This document shows, one piece after another, positions 17,160 through 25,615 of a stretch of DNA of 64,000 nucleotides. Position 1 is the first letter of the stretch. The number at the start of each line of letters is the position of its first letter. A program made the position numbers and the translations under genes. This DNA is from Oscillospiraceae bacterium (lineage in GTDB: Bacteria; Bacillota; Clostridia; Oscillospirales; Ruminococcaceae). Under the pieces are notes generated by a model. The model ran no database searches, was not told where the DNA came from, and saw only the letters and a program-made list of their open reading frames with translations. The DNA is taken from NCBI GenBank assembly GCA_017483465.1, contig JAFUWN010000016.1, positions 1 through 64,000 on the forward strand, written 5' to 3'.

Positions 17160-17187
17160 ATTATAGCACAAATATCAATTTTGTCAA
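17160..17187 (-). promoter_or_regulatory. Promoter before minD
   Basis: TTGACA (17182-17187), 16-bp spacer, TATAAT (17160-17165) with extended -10. Confidence 0.85.
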
Positions 17188-17266
17188 ATTTATTTATTGT
17201 GTTTCTGTAAATTTTGTGAAAACTATTAAAATTCAACGTATAAAAATTATGAATCTTCACGAAAGA

Positions 17267-19321
17267 TTATTCTTCCGTTTCTTCTTCAGAATCTTCTTCC
17301 TCATCCTCATCCTCTTCAGATTCTGCTTCTTCTTCGGGGAGAAGATCATAATATTTTTCACAGAGTTTCAGAATCGGGCGGATCATATACTTGGAATACT
17401 CACCGCCCTCGACAATACCTGCAAAAGCAACTTTGGGATGATCTGCCGGAGCATAGCCGATAAAGACAGAATCCTGATAATGGCTGTCCGACTGGGGAGT
17501 ACCGGTTTTGACGGCGACATCATAGCCGAGGTTCTGGAGCGAATATTTCAACGGAAAATTATTTCCCGAAGCGAGAATCATACCGTGTTCGATATTTTCA
17601 TAGACATCATCATAATTCAGAGAAATCCGGGAAACGACAGTCGGTCTGGTCTTACGAATGCACTGATTCTGACTGTAATCCCAGATACTGTCTACCAGAT
17701 ACGGTTCATAGCGGACACCGTCATTTGCAATTGTATTTGCGACACAGGCGAGCTGGAGAGGGGTGACCATAGTTTCACCGTTGCCGATACCGGCCTGCAA
17801 TACCTGGCCGACTGTCCAGTCTACACCGAGTTCCTGATATTTTTCAGGTGTTGCCATATATCCGGCAGAATCCCGTGTTTCAATTCCGGTATTCTGCCCT
17901 ATGCCGTAATAGCTGGCATATTCGGAAATTCTGTCGATATTCAGCATTCTGGAAAGTTCATAGAAATACGAGTTGCAGGAAACCATCAGAGCACGGGCTA
18001 CCGCAATATTACTATGATAGCCTGTACAGCTGTAGGTAACATCATGATATTCATACTGTCTTGCACAATAAAAAGTCGTATCTCCCGTGACAAGGCCTTC
18101 ATTGAGTCCGGCTGTGGCAGTAATGGTCTTGAAAGTCGAGCCGGGGCGGTATAATCCGAGCGTTGCCCTGTTATAGAGCGGATTTCCGGCTTCTTTTAAA
18201 AGCTCATCATAATTCTCGGAATATTTTGTCAGATCATAAGTCGGTGCCGTAGCCTCACCGAGGACAGCACCTGTTTCGGCATCCAGAACGACAAGGGCAC
18301 CGCTTTTAATTTCGTTTCCGTCCTCATCTTCATAGCCGCCGAACTCATCCAGAAAGTCATCAAGAATTTTTTGCAGTTTTCGCTGAAATTTGCTGTTCAC
18401 GGTCAGTTTTACCGTATGGCCGCATGTGACAGGTACAGTAATTTCATCAGAGATGACTTCTCCGGCCTCAAACGTGATGGTTCTGGTTCCGGCTTTTCCC
18501 TGTAGTTCCGATTCCATTGCCTTTTCAATTCCGCTGATGCCGACAACCGCATCCAGAGAATACCCCTGTGAAAGATATTCCTCTGCATTTTCCGCATAGA
18601 TAGGCCCGGTCATGCCGATTTCATGCGGAATGACATTGCCGGTTTCAATACGGCGTTCGGGAATCTGCTGAATCATGATTCCCTGCAATTTCATAGAAAG
18701 CTGTGAAAGTTCTTTCACAACACTCATAGGCAGTTCTTCGGCGACCTGAAATTGATTCGATACGGAAAAATCCGCCTGTGCCATTGCATACCGCAGTCCG
18801 GCAATCAGACGTTTCTGCCGGGGAGTATAATTCTCATCAATCTGATATGTCTCACATAAAATCTGCATACAGTTATCTGCCGTTGCATAGTGATTCACAC
18901 CGATGATATTTTTCATAAGATTCAGATCCTCTTCTGAAACATCCATTCTGAACCGATACGGAGCATTGACAGAAATCGGCAGTGTATCTGCCCACTGAAG
19001 CTTGGCTTCCGAGAGAATCTGCACCAGTTCCAGCAAAATCTGATTCGCCTGCTGTGCCTCTGCCGGAAAGAGAGCCTTATCAATCATCACAGCATATGTC
19101 ACATGATTTCCGACAAGAACAGTTCCTTCAGAATCAATAATTTCCCCTCTGGTGGGGGCGATACTCTGTGTATAGCTTGTCTGTGCCGAAGTTTCACGCT
19201 GATAATTCTGCGATTCCACGACCTGAATTTTCATCAGCCGCAGAGCACAGAAACAGGTACATGCCAGCACCAGCAGCACCGACAGCACAATTTTAACATA
19301 ATCCGAAACTGTTTTTCTCAT
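17267..19321 (-). CDS. mrdA: Penicillin-binding protein 2 (elongasome transpeptidase)
   Basis: 684 residues. One membrane helix (about 10-29) anchors a periplasm-facing protein with a dimerisation domain and a transpeptidase domain. The three active motifs are present: STFK (395-398), SCN (448-450) and KTGT (605-608). It cross-links peptidoglycan during elongation with MreBCD and RodA. rodA is not adjacent. The C-terminal 22 residues are almost all Glu/Asp/Ser, an unusual acidic tail. It follows mreD by 34 bp. Confidence 0.94.
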   Translation of the reverse strand: MRKTVSDYVKIVLSVLLVLACTCFCALRLMKIQVVESQNYQRETSAQTSYTQSIAPTRGEIIDSEGTVLVGNHVTYAVMIDKALFPAEAQQANQILLELVQILSEAKLQWADTLPISVNAPYRFRMDVSEEDLNLMKNIIGVNHYATADNCMQILCETYQIDENYTPRQKRLIAGLRYAMAQADFSVSNQFQVAEELPMSVVKELSQLSMKLQGIMIQQIPERRIETGNVIPHEIGMTGPIYAENAEEYLSQGYSLDAVVGISGIEKAMESELQGKAGTRTITFEAGEVISDEITVPVTCGHTVKLTVNSKFQRKLQKILDDFLDEFGGYEDEDGNEIKSGALVVLDAETGAVLGEATAPTYDLTKYSENYDELLKEAGNPLYNRATLGLYRPGSTFKTITATAGLNEGLVTGDTTFYCARQYEYHDVTYSCTGYHSNIAVARALMVSCNSYFYELSRMLNIDRISEYASYYGIGQNTGIETRDSAGYMATPEKYQELGVDWTVGQVLQAGIGNGETMVTPLQLACVANTIANDGVRYEPYLVDSIWDYSQNQCIRKTRPTVVSRISLNYDDVYENIEHGMILASGNNFPLKYSLQNLGYDVAVKTGTPQSDSHYQDSVFIGYAPADHPKVAFAGIVEGGEYSKYMIRPILKLCEKYYDLLPEEEAESEEDEDEEEDSEEETEE

Positions 19322-19355
19322 AACTGCAAAACATCCTTAAAAAATTGCATAACAT

Positions 19356-19922
19356 TCATTCCTGATATTCTGAAACAATTGCTTTTTCCAGCTGATTAAT
19401 TCTGCGGCTGCCGCATGTTTCGGCAATTTTTTTAATTATAAAATAAAAAAACACAGAAGAAACAATTGTCATCAGACAGCTTGGAAAAATAATCTTCTGC
19501 CAGATCAGAAATACATCTTCATATCCCCAGAGAGCATAGTATAAAACATAATCCAGACCGCCCTGTATCAATGCACAGACCGCTGTGAGAAGAAGCATAT
19601 TAATCAGCTTCTGTCTTAAAAAATAGCGATACAGCAGCGAAACCAGCACACAGCCTATCACCAGCAGAAACGCATTGAATCCCAATAATTTCCCACATGC
19701 CAGATCCAGCAGCAGACCGCAGACTGCTCCGACAGCCATCGCCTGCAATTCTCCTGTATGCGAAGCAATACACAATGCCAAAGGCAGCAGCAGCAGAGGC
19801 TTGAGATAACTGCCGGACGTTTCTGCCAGATAACAGATACTGATTATTATCAAAAATAAAATCCACTGGAGTATCTGTAAAAACAAGTGATCCGGTTTCC
19901 GGAGCTTATTCCCGTACATCAT
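19356..19922 (-). CDS. mreD: Rod shape-determining protein MreD
   Basis: 188 residues with about five hydrophobic segments, matching MreD in size and position. It is an integral membrane partner of MreC in the elongasome. The start overlaps the 3' end of mreC by 17 bp. The name rests partly on the mreB-mreC-mreD-mrdA order, since MreD sequences are weakly conserved. Confidence 0.9.
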   Translation of the reverse strand: MMYGNKLRKPDHLFLQILQWILFLIIISICYLAETSGSYLKPLLLLPLALCIASHTGELQAMAVGAVCGLLLDLACGKLLGFNAFLLVIGCVLVSLLYRYFLRQKLINMLLLTAVCALIQGGLDYVLYYALWGYEDVFLIWQKIIFPSCLMTIVSSVFFYFIIKKIAETCGSRRINQLEKAIVSEYQE

Positions 19923-20769
19923 CAGAATCCGCCTTTCCGCTGAAATCTGTAATCACAACGACCAGACTCAGATTTTTCAGATCAGAAGCCGGCTCTACTG
20001 CGGCATACCCCGTCAGTCCGGTGTCATCCATCCCGGTTTCCCTGACATAGCCGATCACATATCCGGCCGGAAACAAGCCGTTTTCACCTGTTGTCAGAAT
20101 AATCTTATCTTTTTTCAGAACAACATCTTTCTCCAGATACTGAAGCTTGCACAAGCCTTCCATTGCAAGTGATACACTTCCGGTCAGAATGCCCCTTTCT
20201 TTAGAAGCTCTTGTTCCGGCAGCAACGGAGAGTTCCGGAGACAAGATCGTTGTCACAGTGGCCGTATGCGTTCCGAGTTCGGTAATCACACCCACAAGCC
20301 CCATATCACTGACGACAGGGTCATATAAACTGATACCGTCATCCGAGCCGCCGTCGATCATGAACGCACAAAACGGATCATTTGTGACATAGCCTGTGAC
20401 ATCGAACGGCGAAGTCATGGAATAATCCTCATGTTTTTCCTTAATGCCGACAAAAGCCTGCAAGCGTTCCAGTTCTTCTTTTGTCGCTTCATAATCGGCA
20501 AGCTCTGTATGCAGAAGATTGATTTCTTTTCGCAGAGCCTTGTTTTCTTCGCTGTAATCCTCTGCATTTCTGTATAAATCAAGCCCGTATTCCACATGCT
20601 GTGAAATCGAATTGGAAAGTTTCTGAAACGGTGCGGCAATGGCTTTGAATACCCCGACGCTGCTGATCGTATAGCCGCCGACAAACACGGCATACAGCAT
20701 CAGCCCGATCAGTAAGGCAAGTACCCAGAGGACTGCCTTGCATTTTCCGCTTTTCAGAAAATTCAGCAC
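19906..20769 (-). CDS. mreC: Rod shape-determining protein MreC
   Basis: 287 residues. An N-terminal membrane helix (about 13-33) is followed by a coiled coil (about 70-105) and two beta-barrel domains, including GYVTNDPFCAFMIDGGSDDGI and GLVGVITELG typical of MreC. It links MreB to the cell-wall enzymes. The start is GTG at 20769 with AGAGGGG upstream. It lies 18 bp after mreB. Confidence 0.93.
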   Translation of the reverse strand: MLNFLKSGKCKAVLWVLALLIGLMLYAVFVGGYTISSVGVFKAIAAPFQKLSNSISQHVEYGLDLYRNAEDYSEENKALRKEINLLHTELADYEATKEELERLQAFVGIKEKHEDYSMTSPFDVTGYVTNDPFCAFMIDGGSDDGISLYDPVVSDMGLVGVITELGTHTATVTTILSPELSVAAGTRASKERGILTGSVSLAMEGLCKLQYLEKDVVLKKDKIILTTGENGLFPAGYVIGYVRETGMDDTGLTGYAAVEPASDLKNLSLVVVITDFSGKADSDDVRE

Positions 20770-20787
20770 AGAATCCCCTCTTTCCTG

Positions 20788-21810
20788 TTATTTCTCATAA
20801 TATTTCAGATACTCTACAAGCGTATCCTGATATTTATCCATATTTTCCAGTACTTTTCCGGCACCTTCGGCCACGCAGTCAAGCGGATATTCGGCAATAT
20901 AGACCGGAATGCCGGTTTCTCTGCTGATCAGCTTGTCCAGCCCCCTGAGCAGAGCACCGCCTCCGGCAAGTGTAATTCCCTGTTCAATAATATCTGCCGA
21001 TAATTCCGGCGGTGTTTCTTCCAGTGTCATTTTAATCGCATCCAGTACTCTGGAAAGCGGCTCGACCATTGCATCACGGATTTCAGCAGATGATACTGTC
21101 ACATTCTCCGGCAGACCGTTGAGCAGATTTCTTCCCTTGATTTCCATGGTATCTTCATTTTCTCCCGGAAATGCCGAACCGACAGTTAATTTTACATTTT
21201 CGGCAGTCCGTTCGCCGATCAATAAATTATATTTTTTCTTGACATAATTCATAATCGCCGCATCGAACGCATCTCCGGCACATTTGACAGAACGGGAAGC
21301 CACAATGCCGCCCATGGAAATGACAGCGACTTCGCTGGTACCGCCGCCGATATCTACAATCATACTACCGGTAGGTTCTGTTGTCGGCAGACCTGCTCCG
21401 ATAGCGGCGGCCATTGGTTCTTCGATAATAAATACCTGCCGGACTCCGGCACTCTCTGTGACTTCCCGGACAGCATTTCTTTCAACAGGCGTGACACCTG
21501 ACGGAATACAGATCGTGACTCTGGCACGGGTGAACATATGTCCTTTCATGGCTTTCCGGATAAATTCCTGCAGCATAGTAACTGTCAGATCGAAATCTGC
21601 AATCACGCCTTCTTTCAGAGGCCGGACAGCAACAATCGAACCCGGTGTTCTGCCGATGACCTGTTTGGCATCCTTGCCGACATAACGGGCTTTTTCAGTT
21701 CTGGTATTGACCGCCACAACAGACGGTTCACGGAGCACAATGCCTTTTCCACGCATATACACCAGCGTGTTGGCCGTGCCTAAGTCAATGCCGATATCTT
21801 TTACAAACAT
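20788..21810 (-). CDS. mreB: Rod shape-determining protein MreB (actin homologue)
   Basis: 340 residues of the MreB/Mbl family: phosphate 1 IGIDLGTANTLVY, phosphate 2 MIVDIGGGTSEVAVISMGG, and adenosine motif GITLAGGGALLRGL. Its filaments steer cell-wall synthesis along the cell cylinder. It heads the mreB-mreC-mreD-mrdA series and has its own promoter at 21850-21878. Confidence 0.96.
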   Translation of the reverse strand: MFVKDIGIDLGTANTLVYMRGKGIVLREPSVVAVNTRTEKARYVGKDAKQVIGRTPGSIVAVRPLKEGVIADFDLTVTMLQEFIRKAMKGHMFTRARVTICIPSGVTPVERNAVREVTESAGVRQVFIIEEPMAAAIGAGLPTTEPTGSMIVDIGGGTSEVAVISMGGIVASRSVKCAGDAFDAAIMNYVKKKYNLLIGERTAENVKLTVGSAFPGENEDTMEIKGRNLLNGLPENVTVSSAEIRDAMVEPLSRVLDAIKMTLEETPPELSADIIEQGITLAGGGALLRGLDKLISRETGIPVYIAEYPLDCVAEGAGKVLENMDKYQDTLVEYLKYYEK

Positions 21811-21849
21811 GTTTCCTTCTCCTTTTGTTCTGAATCTGTCTCTTTCTCT

Positions 21850-21878
21850 ATTATAGCATGACTTTCATCAGAAAACAA
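21850..21878 (-). promoter_or_regulatory. mreB promoter
   Basis: TTGTTT (21873-21878), 17-bp spacer, TATAAT (21850-21855) with extended -10 (ATGCTATAAT), which may compensate for the weak -35. Confidence 0.75.
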
Positions 21879-21916
21879 GTTTTTTCCGGATTTTTTTATG
21901 TATCCGGCAAAAATTT

Positions 21917-22177
21917 TTATCCGAACAGTGCTTTGGCCAGTTTCGGATAGCAGACCAGTCCGACAATAATCATAATAATCTCTGCGGCACACACATGAAT
22001 CTGAAAGCCGAGTGTGATTTCAAATACTTTCAGATTCAGTGTAAATGCAGAAATGCCTACTTCAAAAATTTTTCCGAGCCATTCTATGCTGGAAACTGTT
22101 CTTGCAAAATCTCCGATCAGACTGCCGACCACAACCGAAGCGAGCAGGACAGCAAACATCAGAAGTCCTTGTTTCAT
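21917..22177 (-). CDS. DUF4321 family small membrane protein
   Basis: 86 residues with two hydrophobic segments, at the N-terminus (about 4-24) and near the C-terminus (about 60-82). It matches the DUF4321 family, small proteins found in Clostridia beside envelope or septum genes. GGAGAGAG precedes the ATG. It lies between dut and mreB. The function is unknown. Confidence 0.7.
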   Translation of the reverse strand: MKQGLLMFAVLLASVVVGSLIGDFARTVSSIEWLGKIFEVGISAFTLNLKVFEITLGFQIHVCAAEIIMIIVGLVCYPKLAKALFG

Positions 22178-22219
22178 GCAACTCTCTCCTTCTTGAAAAT
22201 TTCCTGAAATTAATAAAAA

Positions 22220-22660
22220 TTATCTGATTCCGCTGGAACCGAAACCGTCCTCTCCCCGTCCGGTCATATTCAGAGAATCTGTTTCGACAATCTCCGGAAA
22301 CGGTACAGGCATCAGAATAGCCTGAGCGATTCTCATACCGTGTTCGATGATAAACTCTTCCTGACTGATGTTATGCAGCGGCACTTTCCATTCGCCTCTG
22401 TAGTCACTGTCCACCACACCGACGGCATTGGCCAGTGTGATACCGTTTTTAGAAGCCAGTCCGGAACGGGGAAAAATCAGAATCACTGTTCCGTCATCAG
22501 AGGGCTGACAGGCGATTCCGAGCGGAATCATGACGGTTTCTCCGGCCTTGACCGGCACAGGTTCATCAAGACAGGCATATAAATCCGCACCGGCACTCTG
22601 AGCAGTTGCCCGTGTCGGAAGAATGGCATTTTCTTTCAGCTTTCTGAAATATAATTTCAC
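22220..22660 (-). CDS. dut: dUTP diphosphatase
   Basis: 146 residues with the five trimeric dUTPase motifs recognisable: AGADLYACL, PRSGLASKNGI, GVVDSDYRGEW, GMRIAQAILMP and GRGEDGFGSSG. It hydrolyses dUTP to dUMP, keeping uracil out of DNA and supplying dTMP synthesis. The start is GTG with AAGGAGG 8 bp upstream. It follows the U32 peptidase gene by 2 bp. Confidence 0.95.
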   Translation of the reverse strand: MKLYFRKLKENAILPTRATAQSAGADLYACLDEPVPVKAGETVMIPLGIACQPSDDGTVILIFPRSGLASKNGITLANAVGVVDSDYRGEWKVPLHNISQEEFIIEHGMRIAQAILMPVPFPEIVETDSLNMTGRGEDGFGSSGIR

Positions 22661-22662
22661 GC

Positions 22663-24693
22663 TTACAGACCTCCTTTGTAATATAATCCATTCGTATGTT
22701 TTTCCGGCAGAGTTCCGGAACAGTTCTGATAATCGGCAAGAATTTTCCTGATCTGTTCCGGAGATTCTTCTGTAAAATAAAAATCATAAAATGCCAGACC
22801 GGAAAAATTCTGCAATTTATCCGGAAGATACAGAATTTCAGAATTGAGCATTTCAATATAATCATATTCCTGACTGCACAGAAGCGGAAATTTCCGGCCT
22901 GTCCGGTCAGTCATAAAGCAATGATGTTTATGACAGCCGTCCTGTGCTTTAATCGGACAGAGCCTGAACAGCATCATCGGCAGACGGCCGTATAAAAACG
23001 CACCGCAGGGGCAGGCTTCCGAAAGCATTCTGACTGTTTTAGCTGACAGCTCATAAGAAACAGTTACATCCTGCAAGCCCTGTTTCAGCAGACTCTCGAC
23101 AGTGAGAGCATTTGCACAGTTCAGGCCGAAACCTCCGTGCAGAGTAAAACCGATTTCTTTGCCGATTTTTATATCTGCCAGATTATGACAAAGCAGATGC
23201 CGCCAGCCGTTCTGATATAATTTTTCCAGATTCTGAATATAGTTTTTCTCATTTGGAATAATCCGGGGAGCTTCGACATAATCCGACAACTCCGGCTGAC
23301 AGCTCATCGCCAATGAAACCGGCAGACAGAAAATCTCTCCGGAGCTGTTTTTTCTCTGGGAAAGTTTCCGGATATGCACTCTGCTCTGACAGTTTTTGAC
23401 AGAATATCCGGACGGCATTTCCGGAATCTGATCAGGACAGATTTGATATTCCGGTGTATGACTCCGGATTCTCTCCTGATTTAAAATTTCTACGGCATTT
23501 CTCCGGAGAGCATTGCACTGTGAGGCGGATAAAATCAGATGATCCGGATTTTTCAATTTCACATCATGACAGAGATAAACTGTATCCCCCAGTTTCTGCA
23601 TACTTTTCCGGAGCGTTTCTGCCGTCAGAGGGGCTTTCAGAGCCTTTTCGGGAATTTCTCCGGAAACTGTGACAGTATTCTCCGTATCTGAAACGGTCAG
23701 CAGAGCAGGTTTATCCGCCTCCAACTGCATAGAAAAATCAAGTTCTGCGATCTGTCTTTCTTTCTGATATAAATTCTGAATCGACTTGAATACTTTCTGT
23801 CCGGCGAGGACATCTTCTTTTGTCCGGAAGCCGAACATATTTTTTCTTTTCCCGGTAAAATAACCGTCTGTGAAACCGCTTCTGGAAAATGCTGCTTCAA
23901 GAGTATTCATATCCGGCTGTTCGCCGTTGAGAGCCATCCGTAAAGCTGTTACAGCGGCAGCAACATATTCAGGACGTTTCATTCTGCCCTCGATCTTGAA
24001 CGAATCTATGCCGATTTGTTTCAGTTCCTGTACATGCTCCACAAGACTCAGATCTTTCAGCGACAGAGCAGCAGGATTTTTTCCGTCCGGAGTCTTCCAC
24101 GGCAGACGGCAGGCCTGAGCACATTGTCCTCTGTTGGCACTCCGTCCGCCGACGACTGACGAGAAACTGCACTGTCCTGATACAGACATGCATAATGCAC
24201 CATGCACAAAAACCTCTGTTTCGACAGGAAGTGTGCATAATTTTTTCAGATCATCCAGAGACATCTCACGGGCGGCAACAACCCGGCTGCATCCGAGGGC
24301 TTTAGCCTGTAAAGCTCCCTCCGGAGAATGGATACTCATCTGTGTCGAAGCATGAAGCGGCATATCCGGAATGCTGTTTTTTATAATATTCAAAATTCCC
24401 AGATCCTGTACAATACAAGCATCAATTCCGCATTCAGCGGCTTTCTGAATAAAAGCAACAAAATCCGGGATTTCCCTGTCTGTCAGCAGCGTATTGACGG
24501 CAAGATGTAATTTTGCATGATATAAATGACAAGATTCAGCGGCCTGCTTTAATTCCGGAAGATCGAAATTGACTGCACTGTTTCGGGCAGAATAAGCTTT
24601 TGCCCCGACATAGACCGCATCTGCACCGCACCGGAGTGCAGCAGTCAGCGTTTCCATACTGCCGGCAGGTGCCAGGATTTCAGGATTTGCCAT
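22663..24693 (-). CDS. U32 family peptidase-like protein
   Basis: About 676 residues from the ATG at 24693 (MANPEILAPAGSMETL), which has GGAGAG upstream and overlaps the end of zapA. The N-terminal TIM-barrel-like domain carries the U32 hallmarks: GADAVYVGAKAYSARNSAVNF, LHASTQMSIH, and the cysteine cluster GQCSFSSVVGGRSANRGQCAQACR. A C-terminal DUF3656-like extension follows. Proven U32 relatives include tRNA/rRNA hydroxylation factors (RlhA, TrhP type), so RNA modification is as likely as proteolysis. The gene order zapA-U32 is common in Firmicutes. Confidence 0.88.
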   Translation of the reverse strand: MANPEILAPAGSMETLTAALRCGADAVYVGAKAYSARNSAVNFDLPELKQAAESCHLYHAKLHLAVNTLLTDREIPDFVAFIQKAAECGIDACIVQDLGILNIIKNSIPDMPLHASTQMSIHSPEGALQAKALGCSRVVAAREMSLDDLKKLCTLPVETEVFVHGALCMSVSGQCSFSSVVGGRSANRGQCAQACRLPWKTPDGKNPAALSLKDLSLVEHVQELKQIGIDSFKIEGRMKRPEYVAAAVTALRMALNGEQPDMNTLEAAFSRSGFTDGYFTGKRKNMFGFRTKEDVLAGQKVFKSIQNLYQKERQIAELDFSMQLEADKPALLTVSDTENTVTVSGEIPEKALKAPLTAETLRKSMQKLGDTVYLCHDVKLKNPDHLILSASQCNALRRNAVEILNQERIRSHTPEYQICPDQIPEMPSGYSVKNCQSRVHIRKLSQRKNSSGEIFCLPVSLAMSCQPELSDYVEAPRIIPNEKNYIQNLEKLYQNGWRHLLCHNLADIKIGKEIGFTLHGGFGLNCANALTVESLLKQGLQDVTVSYELSAKTVRMLSEACPCGAFLYGRLPMMLFRLCPIKAQDGCHKHHCFMTDRTGRKFPLLCSQEYDYIEMLNSEILYLPDKLQNFSGLAFYDFYFTEESPEQIRKILADYQNCSGTLPEKHTNGLYYKGGL

Positions 24694-25054
24694 TGATACT
24701 CTCCGCAAGTTTTTTGAGTTTCAGAGAATTTTCCAGCTGTTCGATTTTAGAACGCATGACTTCGACTTCTTTCAGAGCGGCATCCCGTTCCATACGGGCA
24801 CGGCCGGCCTCATCGACATAGGCTTTTGTCTGTTCTGTAATTTCATTCAGATGGGCATTGGCCTTGTTCAGATCATCCAGAGCAGAAAGAGCGGCCATAA
24901 TAGCGGCATTATACTGTGATACGCCGAGTTTGTCCATAGAATCGGTGATTTTTGTTTCCAGTACACGGGCGAGACCATAGACATAGTTAGGGGCTTCTGC
25001 GGTTTGCATGACGTAATCTTTTCCGCAGATCACGACTTTGACTTTATTCATCAT
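24680..25054 (-). CDS. zapA: Cell division protein ZapA
   Basis: 124 residues. The N-terminal ZapA domain (KVKVVICGKDYVMQT, with YVYGLARVLETKI) is followed by a long coiled coil (about 60-118). ZapA stabilises FtsZ protofilaments at the division site. AGGAG precedes the ATG. Its end overlaps the U32 gene by about 14 bp. Confidence 0.88.
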   Translation of the reverse strand: MMNKVKVVICGKDYVMQTAEAPNYVYGLARVLETKITDSMDKLGVSQYNAAIMAALSALDDLNKANAHLNEITEQTKAYVDEAGRARMERDAALKEVEVMRSKIEQLENSLKLKKLAESINGKS

Positions 25055-25083
25055 AAAAAAATCATCTCCTGTTCTGATGAAAA

Positions 25084-25614
25084 TTATTCAAAATTGCGTA
25101 TGATCATAATCACATTTCCTTTCAGGAAAACGTCATCTGAGAGCGTTTCTGCTGTGACAGCAGGGAGGCCTTCCTGTGTCAGGAATACAGATAATCTGTT
25201 AGTTTCCGGTTCAAAGGCTGTTTCTGCAATCAGCATATCTTCTTTCAGAATACTGTATTCCGGATAATCTTTTCCGGCACGGAAAGCAAACGCCGAAGCC
25301 GGAAGAGCCTGCATTGTACCCGGACGATAATAGGACTGAATATTTTTTTCATCCAACAGTTCTGTTCCGGGCTGTATCTGTGAAATAACCGGAATTCCCT
25401 GCGATATGGTTTCTTTGATAAAAATTGCACGGTTTTTCCCGGAACTCATCTGAAGTTTTCCTTCTTCTTCGAGCCGGTGCAGATAACGATGCACTGTCGA
25501 TGTGGAGCGAATCCCCAGACCCTCACAGATTTCACGCACAGAGGGTGCAATTTTATTCCGGCGGATATAATTCCGGATAAATTCAAAAATATCCTTTTCT
25601 CTTTGCTGAGACAT
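25084..25614 (-). CDS. LexA-like repressor lacking the autocleavage residues
   Basis: 176 residues. The N-terminal winged helix (about 1-65) is a good LexA DNA-binding domain: PSVREICEGLGIRSTSTVHRYL. The C-terminal S24-like domain is degenerate. The Ala-Gly cleavage site is replaced by Q-P-G (81-83), the GDSM serine motif reads GKDY (114-117), and no lysine sits where the catalytic Lys is expected (PAVTAETL, 151-158). It should bind DNA but not self-cleave in response to RecA. It lies between murC and zapA, 1 bp after murC, with AGGAGG before the ATG. A canonical LexA is expected elsewhere in the genome. Confidence 0.85.
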   Translation of the reverse strand: MSQQREKDIFEFIRNYIRRNKIAPSVREICEGLGIRSTSTVHRYLHRLEEEGKLQMSSGKNRAIFIKETISQGIPVISQIQPGTELLDEKNIQSYYRPGTMQALPASAFAFRAGKDYPEYSILKEDMLIAETAFEPETNRLSVFLTQEGLPAVTAETLSDDVFLKGNVIMIIRNFE

Positions 25615-25615
25615 G

